A stretch of 64,000 nt of DNA from Rhizobium sp. BG4 (GTDB lineage Bacteria > Pseudomonadota > Alphaproteobacteria > Rhizobiales > Rhizobiaceae), in the NCBI RefSeq assembly GCF_016864575.1, contig NZ_CP044125.1:992001-1056000 (forward strand). The letters run 5' to 3'. A model generated the notes under the pieces. It saw nothing but the letters and a program-made list of their open reading frames with translations, searched no databases and was not told the DNA's origin. The stretch's first letter is position 1. Every line of letters begins with the position of its first letter. Positions 9,195 to 17,108 of the stretch are shown in pieces. The translations under genes and the position numbers were made by a program.

Positions 9195-9592
9195 TCGAGA
9201 AACGTGTAGAGCCAGTCGCGCGTCTCTTCAGGCAGCGAGACTGGCTCGCCGATCTCGCGGCTGCGGGCCTGCCAGGTGATCTCCACTTCGGCGGCACGCT
9301 CTCCATCCGCATCAACGGCGACCACGAAGCCGACGGACCTCAGGCCGATCTTGTCGACGGCGGCGGTGAAGACCGCGTCCTCTTCGTATCGCAGCGGGCG
9401 GTGCAGCGTGCAGGAAACCTTGCAGGCAATGTAGAGCGGCTCATCGGCGAGTTCCGGCCGCATCGACCAGAAACCGGCGAGCGCGGATTCGGCATAGGAG
9501 ATGTACGAGGCGAGAAACATCTGCCCGTTCATGTCCACGTCACGGAACGGAATGCGGATCTGCTCTCTGTTCGAGCGCGCTGCCTTCACCAT
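9191..9592 (-). CDS. Hot-dog-fold acyl-CoA thioesterase (YbgC/4HBT-like)
   Basis: A 133-residue protein with the 4-hydroxybenzoyl-CoA thioesterase pattern. The segment PFRDVDMNGQMFLASYISYAE near the N terminus corresponds to the family's D-x-D-x-x-G-H-V-x-N-x-x-Y-x-x-Y-x-E active-site helix. The aspartate is retained, but the usual GHVNN is replaced by GQMFL. It presumably hydrolyses an acyl-CoA or other thioester in the cytoplasm, and the substrate cannot be told from sequence. The gene is monocistronic and converges on bioY with overlapping stop codons. Confidence 0.8.
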   Translation of the reverse strand: MVKAARSNREQIRIPFRDVDMNGQMFLASYISYAESALAGFWSMRPELADEPLYIACKVSCTLHRPLRYEEDAVFTAAVDKIGLRSVGFVVAVDADGERAAEVEITWQARSREIGEPVSLPEETRDWLYTFLD

Positions 9593-9755
9593 CGTCTGCC
9601 GGCTCCCCCTGCCATCACGAGCAAGACTAGGCCCGGGCGGAGGTGAAGTAAACGCTTGCAGTGACGTGGTTGCGACAGCATGTGTCTGTTGAAATAGCCC
9701 GCCTCAGCACCATCTGCTGTGGATCATGACAGGGCCAGAGGATAAGTATTTCGCC

Positions 9756-10691
9756 ATGAGCACCCGTCTTTACGAACATCCGATCTTCCTCGAACATGTC
9801 ACGCCGGACGGCCATCCGGAGCGGCCGGACCGCATGCGCGCCATCAATGTCGCGCTCGGCCATCCGAATTTCGAGCGGCTGGACCGCAAGGAGGCGCCGC
9901 AGGCCAATGAGGACGCGGTGCTGCTGGCCCATCCCGAAGAGCACCTCTTCGCCGTGATGCGGCAGATCCCGGAAGAAGAAGGCGAAATCAACCAGCTGGA
10001 AGCCGATACCTATGCCAGCGCCAAGAGCCTGCAGGCCGTATTGACCGGCGTCGGCGGAGCGATGGCTGCCGTCGACGACGTCTTCACCGGCAAGGCCGAC
10101 AATGTCTTCGTCGCGGCGCGTCCGCCCGGTCACCACGCCGAGAAGAACAAGGCGATGGGCTTCTGCTTCTTCAACAATGCCGCGATTGCCGCCCGCCATG
10201 CGCAGAAGCGCTACGGCGCCGAGCGCATCGCGATCGTCGATTGGGACGTGCATCACGGCAACGGCACGCAGGACATCTTCTGGGACGATCCCTCGGTTCT
10301 GTTCTGCTCGACGCACCAGATGCCGCTTTATCCCGGGTCCGGCGCCAAGGACGAAAGCGGCAAGCACGGCACGATCGTCAATGCGCCGCTCTCGCCGAAT
10401 GTCGGCAGCGACCATTTCCGCGAGGCCTTCAAGTCCCGCGTGCTGCCGGCGCTCAACGGCTTCCGGCCGGACCTGATCATTATCTCCGCCGGCTTCGACG
10501 CCCATCACCGCGATCCCCTGGCGCAGATCAATCTCGTCGGCGAGGATTTCGACTGGGCAACCGGAAGATTGCTGGAGATAGCCGACAAAAGCGCCTCCAA
10601 CCGGGTCGTCAGCCTGCTGGAAGGCGGCTATGATCTCGAAGGTCTAGCCGAATCGGCCGGGCTGCATGTGCTTCGATTGATGAAGGGTTGA
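9756..10691 (+). CDS. Histone deacetylase family (acetoin utilisation/acetylpolyamine amidohydrolase-like) hydrolase
   Basis: Zinc-dependent deacetylase of the class II HDAC/AcuC superfamily. The 311-residue protein contains ARPPGHHA (catalytic His pair), [19 protein letters not shown] (zinc-binding Asp and His) and [13 protein letters not shown] (second zinc-binding Asp). A C-terminal [11 protein letters not shown] segment is also typical. All expected catalytic residues are present. Bacterial relatives act on acetylated small molecules or proteins, and the substrate here is unknown. I chose the ATG at 9756, which follows a GAGGA ribosome binding site, over the ATG at 9726. The stop lies 2 bp before xseB, so the pair is an operon. 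Confidence 0.9.
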   Translation: MSTRLYEHPIFLEHVTPDGHPERPDRMRAINVALGHPNFERLDRKEAPQANEDAVLLAHPEEHLFAVMRQIPEEEGEINQLEADTYASAKSLQAVLTGVGGAMAAVDDVFTGKADNVFVAARPPGHHAEKNKAMGFCFFNNAAIAARHAQKRYGAERIAIVDWDVHHGNGTQDIFWDDPSVLFCSTHQMPLYPGSGAKDESGKHGTIVNAPLSPNVGSDHFREAFKSRVLPALNGFRPDLIIISAGFDAHHRDPLAQINLVGEDFDWATGRLLEIADKSASNRVVSLLEGGYDLEGLAESAGLHVLRLMKG

Positions 10692-10693
10692 GT

Positions 10694-10945
10694 ATGACTG
10701 ACAGCGCCAAGCCTGAGGTTTCAGGTCTTTCCTTCGAAAAGGCCGTGGCCGAACTCGAAAGCATCGTTGCCCGTCTCGAACGCGGCGACGTGGCGCTGGA
10801 CGAATCCATCGAGATCTACGAGCGCGGCGAAGCGCTGAAGAAGCATTGCGAAACCCTGCTCTCAGCGGCGGAAAACCGCATCGAGAAGATCCGCCTCGAC
10901 CGCTCGGGCAAGCCGCAGGGTGTGGAGCCTCTCGACGGGGCTTGA
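10694..10945 (+). CDS. xseB: Exodeoxyribonuclease VII small subunit
   Basis: Small subunit of exonuclease VII, which degrades single-stranded DNA to oligonucleotides together with XseA (not in this window). The 83-residue protein shows the family core: [27 protein letters not shown], then a second helix containing [15 protein letters not shown] and an RIEKI segment. The ATG at 10694 follows an AAGGG ribosome binding site that lies within the 3' end of the preceding hydrolase gene, two bases before this start. The gene is intact and of normal length. Confidence 0.95.
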   Translation: MTDSAKPEVSGLSFEKAVAELESIVARLERGDVALDESIEIYERGEALKKHCETLLSAAENRIEKIRLDRSGKPQGVEPLDGA

Positions 10946-10950
10946 TTGGC

Positions 10951-11301
10951 CTAGAGGGCGATCACCGTTCTGATTTCGTCATAGCCGGTGCGCAGACCGT
11001 TTCCGTCCCGCTCGATCAGTCCGGCTTCGGAGAGAATTTCGACATCCTCGTGCACCCGGCGATAATCGCGCTTCAGGCTTTTCGCCAGTGCCGAAATGCT
11101 CGTCTGCGGATGCCGGTGGAGGTGACGCAGCAGCTCCAGCCGCTTGGCCGTCATCGTGCGCGAAAAGGCGTCCCAGCCAACGAAGGTGAGATGATCCTCG
11201 GAGACCGCCTCGCCTGCTTCGGCTCTATGCCAGGCATCGGCAACGCGCTTGGCCGCGTCCGCGAAGGAGCCGCCGATATGCAGTTCGATATCCTTGCTCA
11301 T
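10951..11301 (-). CDS. Winged-helix DNA-binding antitoxin (TumA/HVO_A0114-like)
   Basis: A 116-residue predicted DNA-binding protein. Residues about 50-100 form a winged helix-turn-helix: RLELLRHLHRHPQTSISALAKSL, followed by RRVHEDVEILSEAGLI. This is the arrangement of the HVO_A0114/TumA group, which partners TumE-type toxins. The start codon overlaps the toxin's stop (10951-11301 against 11298-11588), so toxin and antitoxin are translated from one message, toxin first. It probably binds the two palindromes at 11597-11632 to repress the operon. The family assignment is from recalled pattern, not a search. Confidence 0.75.
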   Translation of the reverse strand: MSKDIELHIGGSFADAAKRVADAWHRAEAGEAVSEDHLTFVGWDAFSRTMTAKRLELLRHLHRHPQTSISALAKSLKRDYRRVHEDVEILSEAGLIERDGNGLRTGYDEIRTVIAL

Positions 11302-11588
11302 ATCCGTTCTCCTCTCAGCCTTTCGACGTCGGCCTGAAAATCCAGAAGCATCTGCTCGATCGAGACGAAGGTGTAAGCTTCTTCGCGCTCGCCATAATGG
11401 CGATGGTCGCCCTTGCCGCGCTCGTTGTCATAGCCAATCAGCCGCTCGCCTGGGCTGCCATAGAAAAGCGAGTATTTCAGCATGTGCCTGGAGCCGGGCA
11501 CCTGCACGGGAACACGCCAGACCTTCATTTCGAGTATCGCGCCGTCACCGAAAACGATGCGTTCGCGAATGACGCGCTCGGCTTTCAT
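11298..11588 (-). CDS. TumE-like toxin (DUF6516 family)
   Basis: A 96-residue protein resembling the TumE/DUF6516 family of toxin-antitoxin proteins. Typical features are a strand-rich N-terminal half with MKVWRVPVQVPGSRHMLKYS, then LIGYDNERGKGDHRHYG, where an RYDN/H-H-like cluster (Asp, Asn, His, His) could form an active site, and a C-terminal helix with FQADVERLR. The start at 11588 lacks a Shine-Dalgarno sequence, and the putative promoter places transcription initiation within a base or two of it. It is the first gene of the operon, ahead of the winged-helix partner. Biochemical activity in this family is not something I can infer from sequence. Confidence 0.75.
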   Translation of the reverse strand: MKAERVIRERIVFGDGAILEMKVWRVPVQVPGSRHMLKYSLFYGSPGERLIGYDNERGKGDHRHYGEREEAYTFVSIEQMLLDFQADVERLRGERI

Positions 11589-11595
11589 CGCATAA

Positions 11596-11632
11596 ATATG
11601 TCACCACATGACATATGTCGTCAAGCGACATA
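11596..11632 (-). promoter_or_regulatory. Toxin-antitoxin promoter with two tandem palindromic operators
   Basis: Two perfect 7-bp inverted repeats with 5-bp spacers lie end to end: TATGTCA-N5-TGACATA at 11597-11615 and TATGTCG-N5-CGACATA at 11614-11632. They share two bases and are centred 17 bp apart. On the minus strand, a -35-like TTGACG (11619-11624) and a -10-like ACATAT (11596-11601) are separated by 17 bp, so each operator covers one promoter box. Autorepression by the winged-helix antitoxin is the obvious inference. The divergent pirin gene starts 69 bp away and might share the control region. Confidence 0.7.
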
Positions 11633-11700
11633 GAAACTTTCGCTACCACCGCCTCACCGAACTGTTTAGGTTGGCGGCAAATCCCGCTTGGAGAACCGCC

Positions 11701-12624
11701 ATGTCCTTCTTCCCCGGTAAAGATCCCCTGCCCGGCGATGCCTTTGCCTGTGATGCGATCGAGAATCTGATCATTCCGCGCACCAGCGATATCGGCGGGT
11801 TTCAGGTGCGGCGCGCACTGCCGACCAGGCAGCGGCGGCTGGTGGGGCCGTTCATCTTCTTCGACCGGATGGGGCCGGCGATCCTCAGGCCCGACGAGGC
11901 GCTGGATGTGAAGCCGCATCCGCATATCGGGCTTTCGACGGTCACCTATCTCTTCGACGGCGAGATCCGCCATCTCGACAGCCTCGGCACCGAGAAGGTG
12001 ATCCGGCCGGGCGATATCAACCTGATGACCGCAGGGCGCGGGATCGTGCATTCGGAGCGCACGCCCGACAACCTGCGCGGACATCCGCTGGCGATGTCAG
12101 GGCTGCAGACCTGGCTGGCACTGCCCGATGAAAAGGAAGAGATGAACCCGGAATTCACCCATACCGAAAAGGGCGACATGCCTGTTATCGACGATGGCGG
12201 CGTGACCGGGCGCGTGGTGATCGGTTCCTTCGAGGGGCTGAAGTCGCCGGTGAAGGTTTTCACCGATACGCTCTATGCCGATATCAGCCTGCAGCCGGGA
12301 GCGAAATTCCCCTTCGGTGCTGCGCATGAAGAGCGCGCCGTCTACGTTCTCTCCGGCGAGGTGGTGATTGCCGGCGACCGGTTTGCGGCCGATCAGCTGC
12401 TGGTTTTCCGGCCGGGCGATGCGATCACGCTGGAGGCAGGCGCGGACGGCTGTCACCTGATGCTCTTCGGGGGTGCGGCGCTGAATTCCAAGCGCTATAT
12501 CTGGTGGAACTTCGTCTCGTCGTCGAAAGAGCGGATCGAGAAGGCCAAGGAAGAATGGCGCACCGGCCGTTTCGACATCGTTCCGGGGGATGAAGAGGAA
12601 TTCGTGCCTTTGCCTGAAGGCTGA
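11701..12624 (+). CDS. Pirin family cupin protein
   Basis: A 307-residue bicupin of the pirin family, members of which have quercetinase activity or act as metabolic regulators. The metal site is complete: the HPHIGLSTVTY segment supplies two histidines, and GIVHSE supplies the third histidine and a glutamate. The second cupin half (about residues 170-290) contains a PGAKFPF...ERAVYVLSG segment. I chose the ATG at 11701 because the in-frame extension from 11608 would run through the toxin-antitoxin operator and is not conserved-looking. It is divergent from the toxin gene, and dxs begins about 100 bp downstream. Confidence 0.9.
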   Translation: MSFFPGKDPLPGDAFACDAIENLIIPRTSDIGGFQVRRALPTRQRRLVGPFIFFDRMGPAILRPDEALDVKPHPHIGLSTVTYLFDGEIRHLDSLGTEKVIRPGDINLMTAGRGIVHSERTPDNLRGHPLAMSGLQTWLALPDEKEEMNPEFTHTEKGDMPVIDDGGVTGRVVIGSFEGLKSPVKVFTDTLYADISLQPGAKFPFGAAHEERAVYVLSGEVVIAGDRFAADQLLVFRPGDAITLEAGADGCHLMLFGGAALNSKRYIWWNFVSSSKERIEKAKEEWRTGRFDIVPGDEEEFVPLPEG

Positions 12625-12727
12625 ACTTCTCTAGAATGGAGCGGTTGCGGTTATTGAAACGCACTTGTTTCGCCGCAATTTAATCGGAATAAGCATCTCC
12701 GAGAATGACAAGAAAGAGCGCCCGCCC

Positions 12728-14643
12728 GTGACACAACCGCCGAAGACACCGCTGCTCGATCAGGTTAAGCTTCCAGCCGACCTGCGCAAGCTCGATGACC
12801 GCGAGCTGCCACAGCTCGCACGCGAGGTTCGCGACGAGATGATCGACGCCGTGTCGCGCACCGGCGGACATCTGGGTGCAGGGCTTGGCGTCGTCGAGCT
12901 GACGATCGCCATCCACAGCGTTTTCAACACGCCCGACGACCGGCTGATCTTCGATGTCGGCCACCAGTGTTATCCGCACAAGATCCTGACCGGCCGCCGC
13001 GACCGCATCCGCACGCTGCGCCAGGAGAACGGCCTTTCCGGCTTCACCCGCCGTGCCGAGAGCGAATACGACCCCTTCGGCGCCGCGCATTCCTCGACCT
13101 CGATTTCCGCCGGTCTCGGCATGGCCGTCGCCGCCGAGCTCGACCAGACCGACAAGCGCGTGATCGCCGTCATCGGCGACGGCGCGATGTCGGCAGGCAT
13201 GGCCTATGAGGCACTGAACAATGCCGGTGCTCTCGACGCCCGGCTGATCGTCATCCTCAACGACAACGACATGTCGATCGCTCCGCCGACCGGCGCGATG
13301 AGTGCCTATCTGGCGCGCCTCGCCTCCGGGCGCACCTATATGGGCTTCCGCGATTTCGGCAAGAAACTGACGGCCTATCTCGGCAAGAAGGTTGACCGCG
13401 CGATTACCCGCGCCGTTGAGCATGCCCGCGGCTACGTGACCGGCGGCACGATGTTCGAGGAGATGGGCTTCTACCATATCGGCCCGATCGACGGTCATTC
13501 CTTCGAGCACCTCCTACCGGTGCTGCGCAATGTGCGCGATCATGCCGAAGGTCCGGTGCTGATCCATGTCGTGACCCAGAAGGGCAAGGGTTATCCGCCG
13601 GCGGAAGCTGCCGCTGACAAGTATCACGGCGTCAACAAGTTCGATGTCATCACCGGCGCGCAGGCGAAAGTGAAGCCGAATGCGCCGAGCTATACGAGCG
13701 TCTTCGCCGAAGCGTTGGTGCAGGAAGCCGAGCTCGACGACAAGATCGTCGGCATCACGGCCGCCATGCCCAACGGCACCGGTCTCGACAAGCTGGCAAG
13801 CCTTTATCCGGCCCGCTGTTTCGATGTCGGCATTGCCGAGCAGCATGCGGTGACCTTTGCGGCGGGTCTCGCCGCCGAAGGCTACAAGCCGTTTGCGGCG
13901 CTCTATTCCACCTTCCTGCAGCGCGCCTATGACCAGGTCGTCCATGACGTCGCCATTCAGGGCCTGCCGGTCCGCTTCCCGATCGACCGCGCCGGTTTCG
14001 TCGGCGCCGATGGCCGACGCATGCGGGATCCTTCGACACGACCTTCCTGGCGGCACTGCCGGGCTTCGTCGTGATGGCGGCGGCCGACGAGGCGGAGCTG
14101 AAGCATATGGTGCGCACGGCCGCTGCCTATGATGCCGGTCCGATCTCGTTCCGCTATCCGCGCGGCGAAGGTGTCGGCGTAGAAATGCCCGTTCGCGGCG
14201 AAATCCTGCAGATCGGCAAGGGCCGGATCGTCAAGGAAGGCACCAAGGTCGCTCTCCTCTCCTTCGGCACGCGCCTTGCGGACAGCCTGCTCGCCGCCGA
14301 AGATCTCGATGCGGCCGGTCTGTCGACCACCGTTGCCGACGCGCGCTTTGCCAAGCCGCTCGACCACGACCTGATCCGCCAGCTGGCCGCCCACCACGAA
14401 ATCCTCATCACCATCGAGGAAGGCTCCGTCGGCGGCTTCGGCAGCCATGTGATGCAGTTCCTGGCGATGGAAGGCCTGCTGGATAACGGCCTGAAGGTTC
14501 GCTCGCTTGTGATGCCCGATATCTGGATGGAGCAGGCGAAGCCCGAGGCGATGAATGCCCATGCAGGGCTCGATCGCGCCGGGATCGTCTCGACGGTGTT
14601 CAAGGCGCTTGGCCGCACAGTTGCGGTTGGGGTTGCGGGGTAA
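12728..14643 (+). pseudogene. dxs: 1-deoxy-D-xylulose-5-phosphate synthase, interrupted by a one-base deletion
   Basis: Dxs condenses pyruvate and glyceraldehyde 3-phosphate with thiamine diphosphate, the first step of the MEP isoprenoid pathway. From the GTG at 12728 the frame reads normally through [12 protein letters not shown] and [17 protein letters not shown] to [10 protein letters not shown], then changes at 14012-14015. The family motif [13 protein letters not shown] is lost in frame but reappears if one C is added to the GGCC run there. The remaining third (from about 14016 to 14643) is intact in the shifted frame and contains FRYPRGEG and [12 protein letters not shown]. Dxs is normally essential and single-copy, so a sequencing or assembly error is at least as likely as a true pseudogene. 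Confidence 0.9.
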
Positions 14644-14664
14644 GTCTGAAACTCCCTACCCGGA

Positions 14665-14782
14665 GCCCCTTCATCCGCCCTTCGGGCACCTTCTCCCCGA
14701 GGGGAGAAGGCAATTGCCGCAATGTCTCCGATCCCTTCTCCCCCGCGGGGAGAAGGTGGCCCATAGGGCCGGATGAGGGGGC
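14665..14782. repeat. RIME-like intergenic palindromic element
   Basis: A 118-bp element between dxs and the Atu4866-like gene. Its outer arms (GCCCCTTCATCCG and CGGATGAGGGGGC) are complementary with one mismatch. Inside are two strong hairpins built on CTTCTCCCC/GGGGAGAAG. The same building blocks recur at 16927-17029, 22563-22640 and 59380-59499. This matches the known Rhizobium-specific intergenic mosaic elements (RIME). Transcribed copies would form branched hairpins at the ends of messages. Confidence 0.75.
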
Positions 14783-14807
14783 CGCGGGCACGACATCGAC
14801 TTGAGAG

Positions 14808-15137
14808 CTACTCCACCTTCCCATCCCGATAGAAAATCATCCCGCCATGGTACAGGACATTGCCATCGACGAAATCGCCGTCGGCGGTGAATCCGGTGTC
14901 GTCCCAATATTCGATATGGTCGCCGGTCACTTCGTAGCGTCCCTGGTAGGCGCTCTTGCGGGTGCCACGGGCTTCGTCGTAGCGGCCGTTCGGCAGGAGT
15001 TCCTGGCGGATATGGCCGTCGGCGGTGATCCACATGCCGATATAGGGATGGGGCTGCATTGTCGTCTCCTGGTCATTGGCGAAGGCAAGGGTGGCGCCGC
15101 AGAGGGCGGCGCCTGTTATCAGAGAGAGCCCGCGCAT
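14808..15137 (-). CDS. Atu4866-family exported protein
   Basis: A 109-residue protein with an N-terminal signal peptide (MRGLSLITGAALCGATLAFA, probable cleavage after AFA). The mature part is a small beta-rich domain of the Atu4866 type. Characteristic segments are YIGMWITADGHIRQELLPNG, a Tyr-Gln-Gly-Arg-Tyr turn, and DHIEYWDDTGFTADGDF. It is probably periplasmic and has no established function. It lies 2 bp downstream of the SDR gene on the same strand, so the two are likely co-transcribed, perhaps under the AraC regulator at 16046. Confidence 0.85.
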   Translation of the reverse strand: MRGLSLITGAALCGATLAFANDQETTMQPHPYIGMWITADGHIRQELLPNGRYDEARGTRKSAYQGRYEVTGDHIEYWDDTGFTADGDFVDGNVLYHGGMIFYRDGKVE

Positions 15138-15139
15138 GG

Positions 15140-15877
15140 TCAGATCGCCGCGTTGGCGGTGGGGCGGATGGTGATCTCGTTGGTATCGACGTCGTCGGGC
15201 TGCTCAATCGCGAAGCGGATGGCGCGGGCGATCGCATCGCCCTTCAGCGCGATGGCGCGGTAGGTGGCCATGGCATCCTTCGCGAAGGGCTCGGTGATGG
15301 TGCTGGCGAGTTCGGATTCGACGACGCCGGGATTGATGCAAGTGACGCGGAGCTTGCGGTTTTCCTGGCGCAGGCCATCCGAAATCGCCCGCACCGCAAA
15401 CTTGGTGGCGCAATAGACCGCCGCGGTCGGCGACACCGCGAGACCGCCGATCGAGGAGACGTTGATGATCTGGCCGCTTTCCTGCGCATTCATGATCGGC
15501 AAGACGGCCGCGATACCATAGAGCACGCCCTTGATGTTGACGTCGATCATCCGGTCCCATTCCTCGACCTTCAGCGACGACATCAGCGATAGCGGCATGA
15601 CGCCGGCATTGTTGACGAGCACGTCGATGCGGCCGAAGGCATCGATCGCCGCCTTGGCGAAGGCCTCCATATCGGCGCGGTCGGTCACGTCGAGGGCGCG
15701 GAATTCGACGGTGCCGCCTTGATTGCGGATCTCGGTTGCGAGCGCCTCCAGCCGGTCGGTACGCCTTGCGCCGATGACGAGCCTGGCGCCGGCGGCGCCG
15801 AGTTCGCGGGCGGTTGCGGCGCCGATGCCGCTGCTGGCGCCAGTGATCAGAACTGTCTTGCCTTGGATGCCGGTCAT
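15140..15877 (-). CDS. Short-chain dehydrogenase/reductase
   Basis: A 245-residue classical SDR, an NAD(P)-dependent oxidoreductase. It has the nucleotide-binding TGASSGIG near the N terminus, NNAG (about residue 87), an NVSS segment carrying the catalytic serine, and YCATK, giving the Tyr-x-x-x-Lys pair. The Arg-rich turn GARRTDR after strand two suggests NADPH preference. I chose the ATG at 15877, which has a GAGGAAGA ribosome binding site, over the longer frame from 15949. It is divergent from an AraC-family regulator and followed closely by the Atu4866-like gene, an arrangement typical of a small inducible unit. Substrate unknown. Confidence 0.92.
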   Translation of the reverse strand: MTGIQGKTVLITGASSGIGAATARELGAAGARLVIGARRTDRLEALATEIRNQGGTVEFRALDVTDRADMEAFAKAAIDAFGRIDVLVNNAGVMPLSLMSSLKVEEWDRMIDVNIKGVLYGIAAVLPIMNAQESGQIINVSSIGGLAVSPTAAVYCATKFAVRAISDGLRQENRKLRVTCINPGVVESELASTITEPFAKDAMATYRAIALKGDAIARAIRFAIEQPDDVDTNEITIRPTANAAI

Positions 15878-16045
15878 GTCTTCTTCCTCATGCTGTGACT
15901 GTGACGGCCGCCAATCGCGGCCCCGCAGAAGATGGCTCCCTGATGGCATCGGCCGGTAGCAGGCTTCTCCGGATTTCTTGCACGATCTTCCGGAAGCGGT
16001 GCGTCACGGCTTGGCATTTTCGCCGCTGCCGTTCATGCTGCTCCC

Positions 16046-16912
16046 ATGGAAAAGATTGCCCAGCTTGCAGAATTGATCGATCGCCATGCCGGAACCGACG
16101 GCAGCTTCGACACCGCCCTGCCGCGCGTCGGGATCATACGATCCTCGGCGAAAACAGAGCCGATCCACACGATGTACGAGCCCTCCTGCTGCATCGTCGC
16201 GCAGGGGCGCAAGCGCGCCGTGGTCGGCGACCGGGTGCATGTCTATGACAGCGCCCACTATCTCGTCGTCGGCGTCGACCTGCCCGTGATCGGCGCCGTC
16301 GTCGAGGCGAGCGCCGACCGGCCCTATCTCTGCATGCGGCTGCAGCTCGATCGCGGCATGCTGGCGGAGCTGATGCCCGCGGCGAACGGCAAGGCGAATG
16401 AGAGCGCGGCAGCCGGCGTCAGCGCTTCGACGCCGGAGCTGCTCGATGCGGCCGTGCGGATGCTGCAGCTGCTGGATGCGCCCGAGGATGCCGGTGTTCT
16501 GGCGCCGATGATCGAGCGCGAGATGCTCTACCGCCTGATCCGCGGCCCGCAGGCGCCGCTGCTGAGGCAGATCGCCAATCGCGAAAGCCGGCTGAACCAG
16601 ATTGGCCGGGCCGTCGATTTCATCCGCAAGAATTTCAGCGAGCCCTTCGCGATCGAGCATCTCGCCTCGGTGGCGGGCATGAGCGCCTCGACCTTCTACG
16701 AGCATTTCAAATCGGTGATGGCGATGAGCCCGCTGCAGTTTCGCACGCAGCTCAGATTGCAGGAGGCGCGGCGGCTGATGGTGACCGAGGGGCTAACGGC
16801 GGCCTTTCGGGTGGGCTATGATAGCCCTTCGCAATTCAGCCGGGATTATGTGCGCGTGCATAGCGTGCCGCCGCGGCGGGATGTGGAGCGGATGCGGGTG
16901 GTGGCGGGGTAG
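16046..16912 (+). CDS. AraC family transcriptional regulator
   Basis: A 288-residue regulator. The N-terminal half (about 20-190) matches the AraC_N cupin-type effector domain, with TMYEPSCCIVAQGRK. The C-terminal 100 residues carry two helix-turn-helix units: FAIEHLASVAGMSASTFYEHFK, then a second with AAFRVGYDSPSQFSRDY. It is transcribed away from the SDR gene with 168 bp between starts, and in such pairs it usually controls that divergent gene. The effector is unknown. A RIME-like repeat follows the stop. Confidence 0.9.
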   Translation: MEKIAQLAELIDRHAGTDGSFDTALPRVGIIRSSAKTEPIHTMYEPSCCIVAQGRKRAVVGDRVHVYDSAHYLVVGVDLPVIGAVVEASADRPYLCMRLQLDRGMLAELMPAANGKANESAAAGVSASTPELLDAAVRMLQLLDAPEDAGVLAPMIEREMLYRLIRGPQAPLLRQIANRESRLNQIGRAVDFIRKNFSEPFAIEHLASVAGMSASTFYEHFKSVMAMSPLQFRTQLRLQEARRLMVTEGLTAAFRVGYDSPSQFSRDYVRVHSVPPRRDVERMRVVAG

Positions 16913-16926
16913 GTTTCATGCCTGGA

Positions 16927-17029
16927 GCCCCTCACCCTGCCCTCTCCCCCCAAGGGAGAGGGGAACTCGAGCTTGCGGCAACGTCCCTTCTCCCCTCGGG
17001 GAGAAGGTGGCGGCAGCCGGATGAGGGGC
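16927..17029. repeat. RIME-like intergenic palindromic element
   Basis: A 103-bp copy of the repeat at 14665-14782. Left arm GCCCCTCACCCTG and right arm CGGATGAGGGGC frame two hairpins (CCTCTCCCCCCAAGGGAGAGG and CTTCTCCCCTCGGGGAGAAG). The left arm has diverged from the usual CATCCG to CACCCTG. It sits between the AraC regulator and the terminator of the convergent chemoreceptor gene. Confidence 0.7.
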
Positions 17030-17051
17030 CACACCCGCAAACGCCCAAAAC

Positions 17052-17084
17052 AAAAAAAGGCCCCCGAAGTTTCCTTCGGAGGCC
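17052..17084 (-). terminator. Rho-independent terminator of the chemoreceptor gene at 17109
   Basis: An 11-bp stem (17059-17069 with 17074-17084) and a TTTC/GAAA tetraloop are followed, on the minus strand, by seven T. The one mismatch on the plus strand (C opposite A) becomes a G-U pair in the minus-strand transcript, which supports the minus orientation. Confidence 0.85.
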
Positions 17085-17108
17085 CCATCTTAGATAATCA
17101 GGCTAGTC

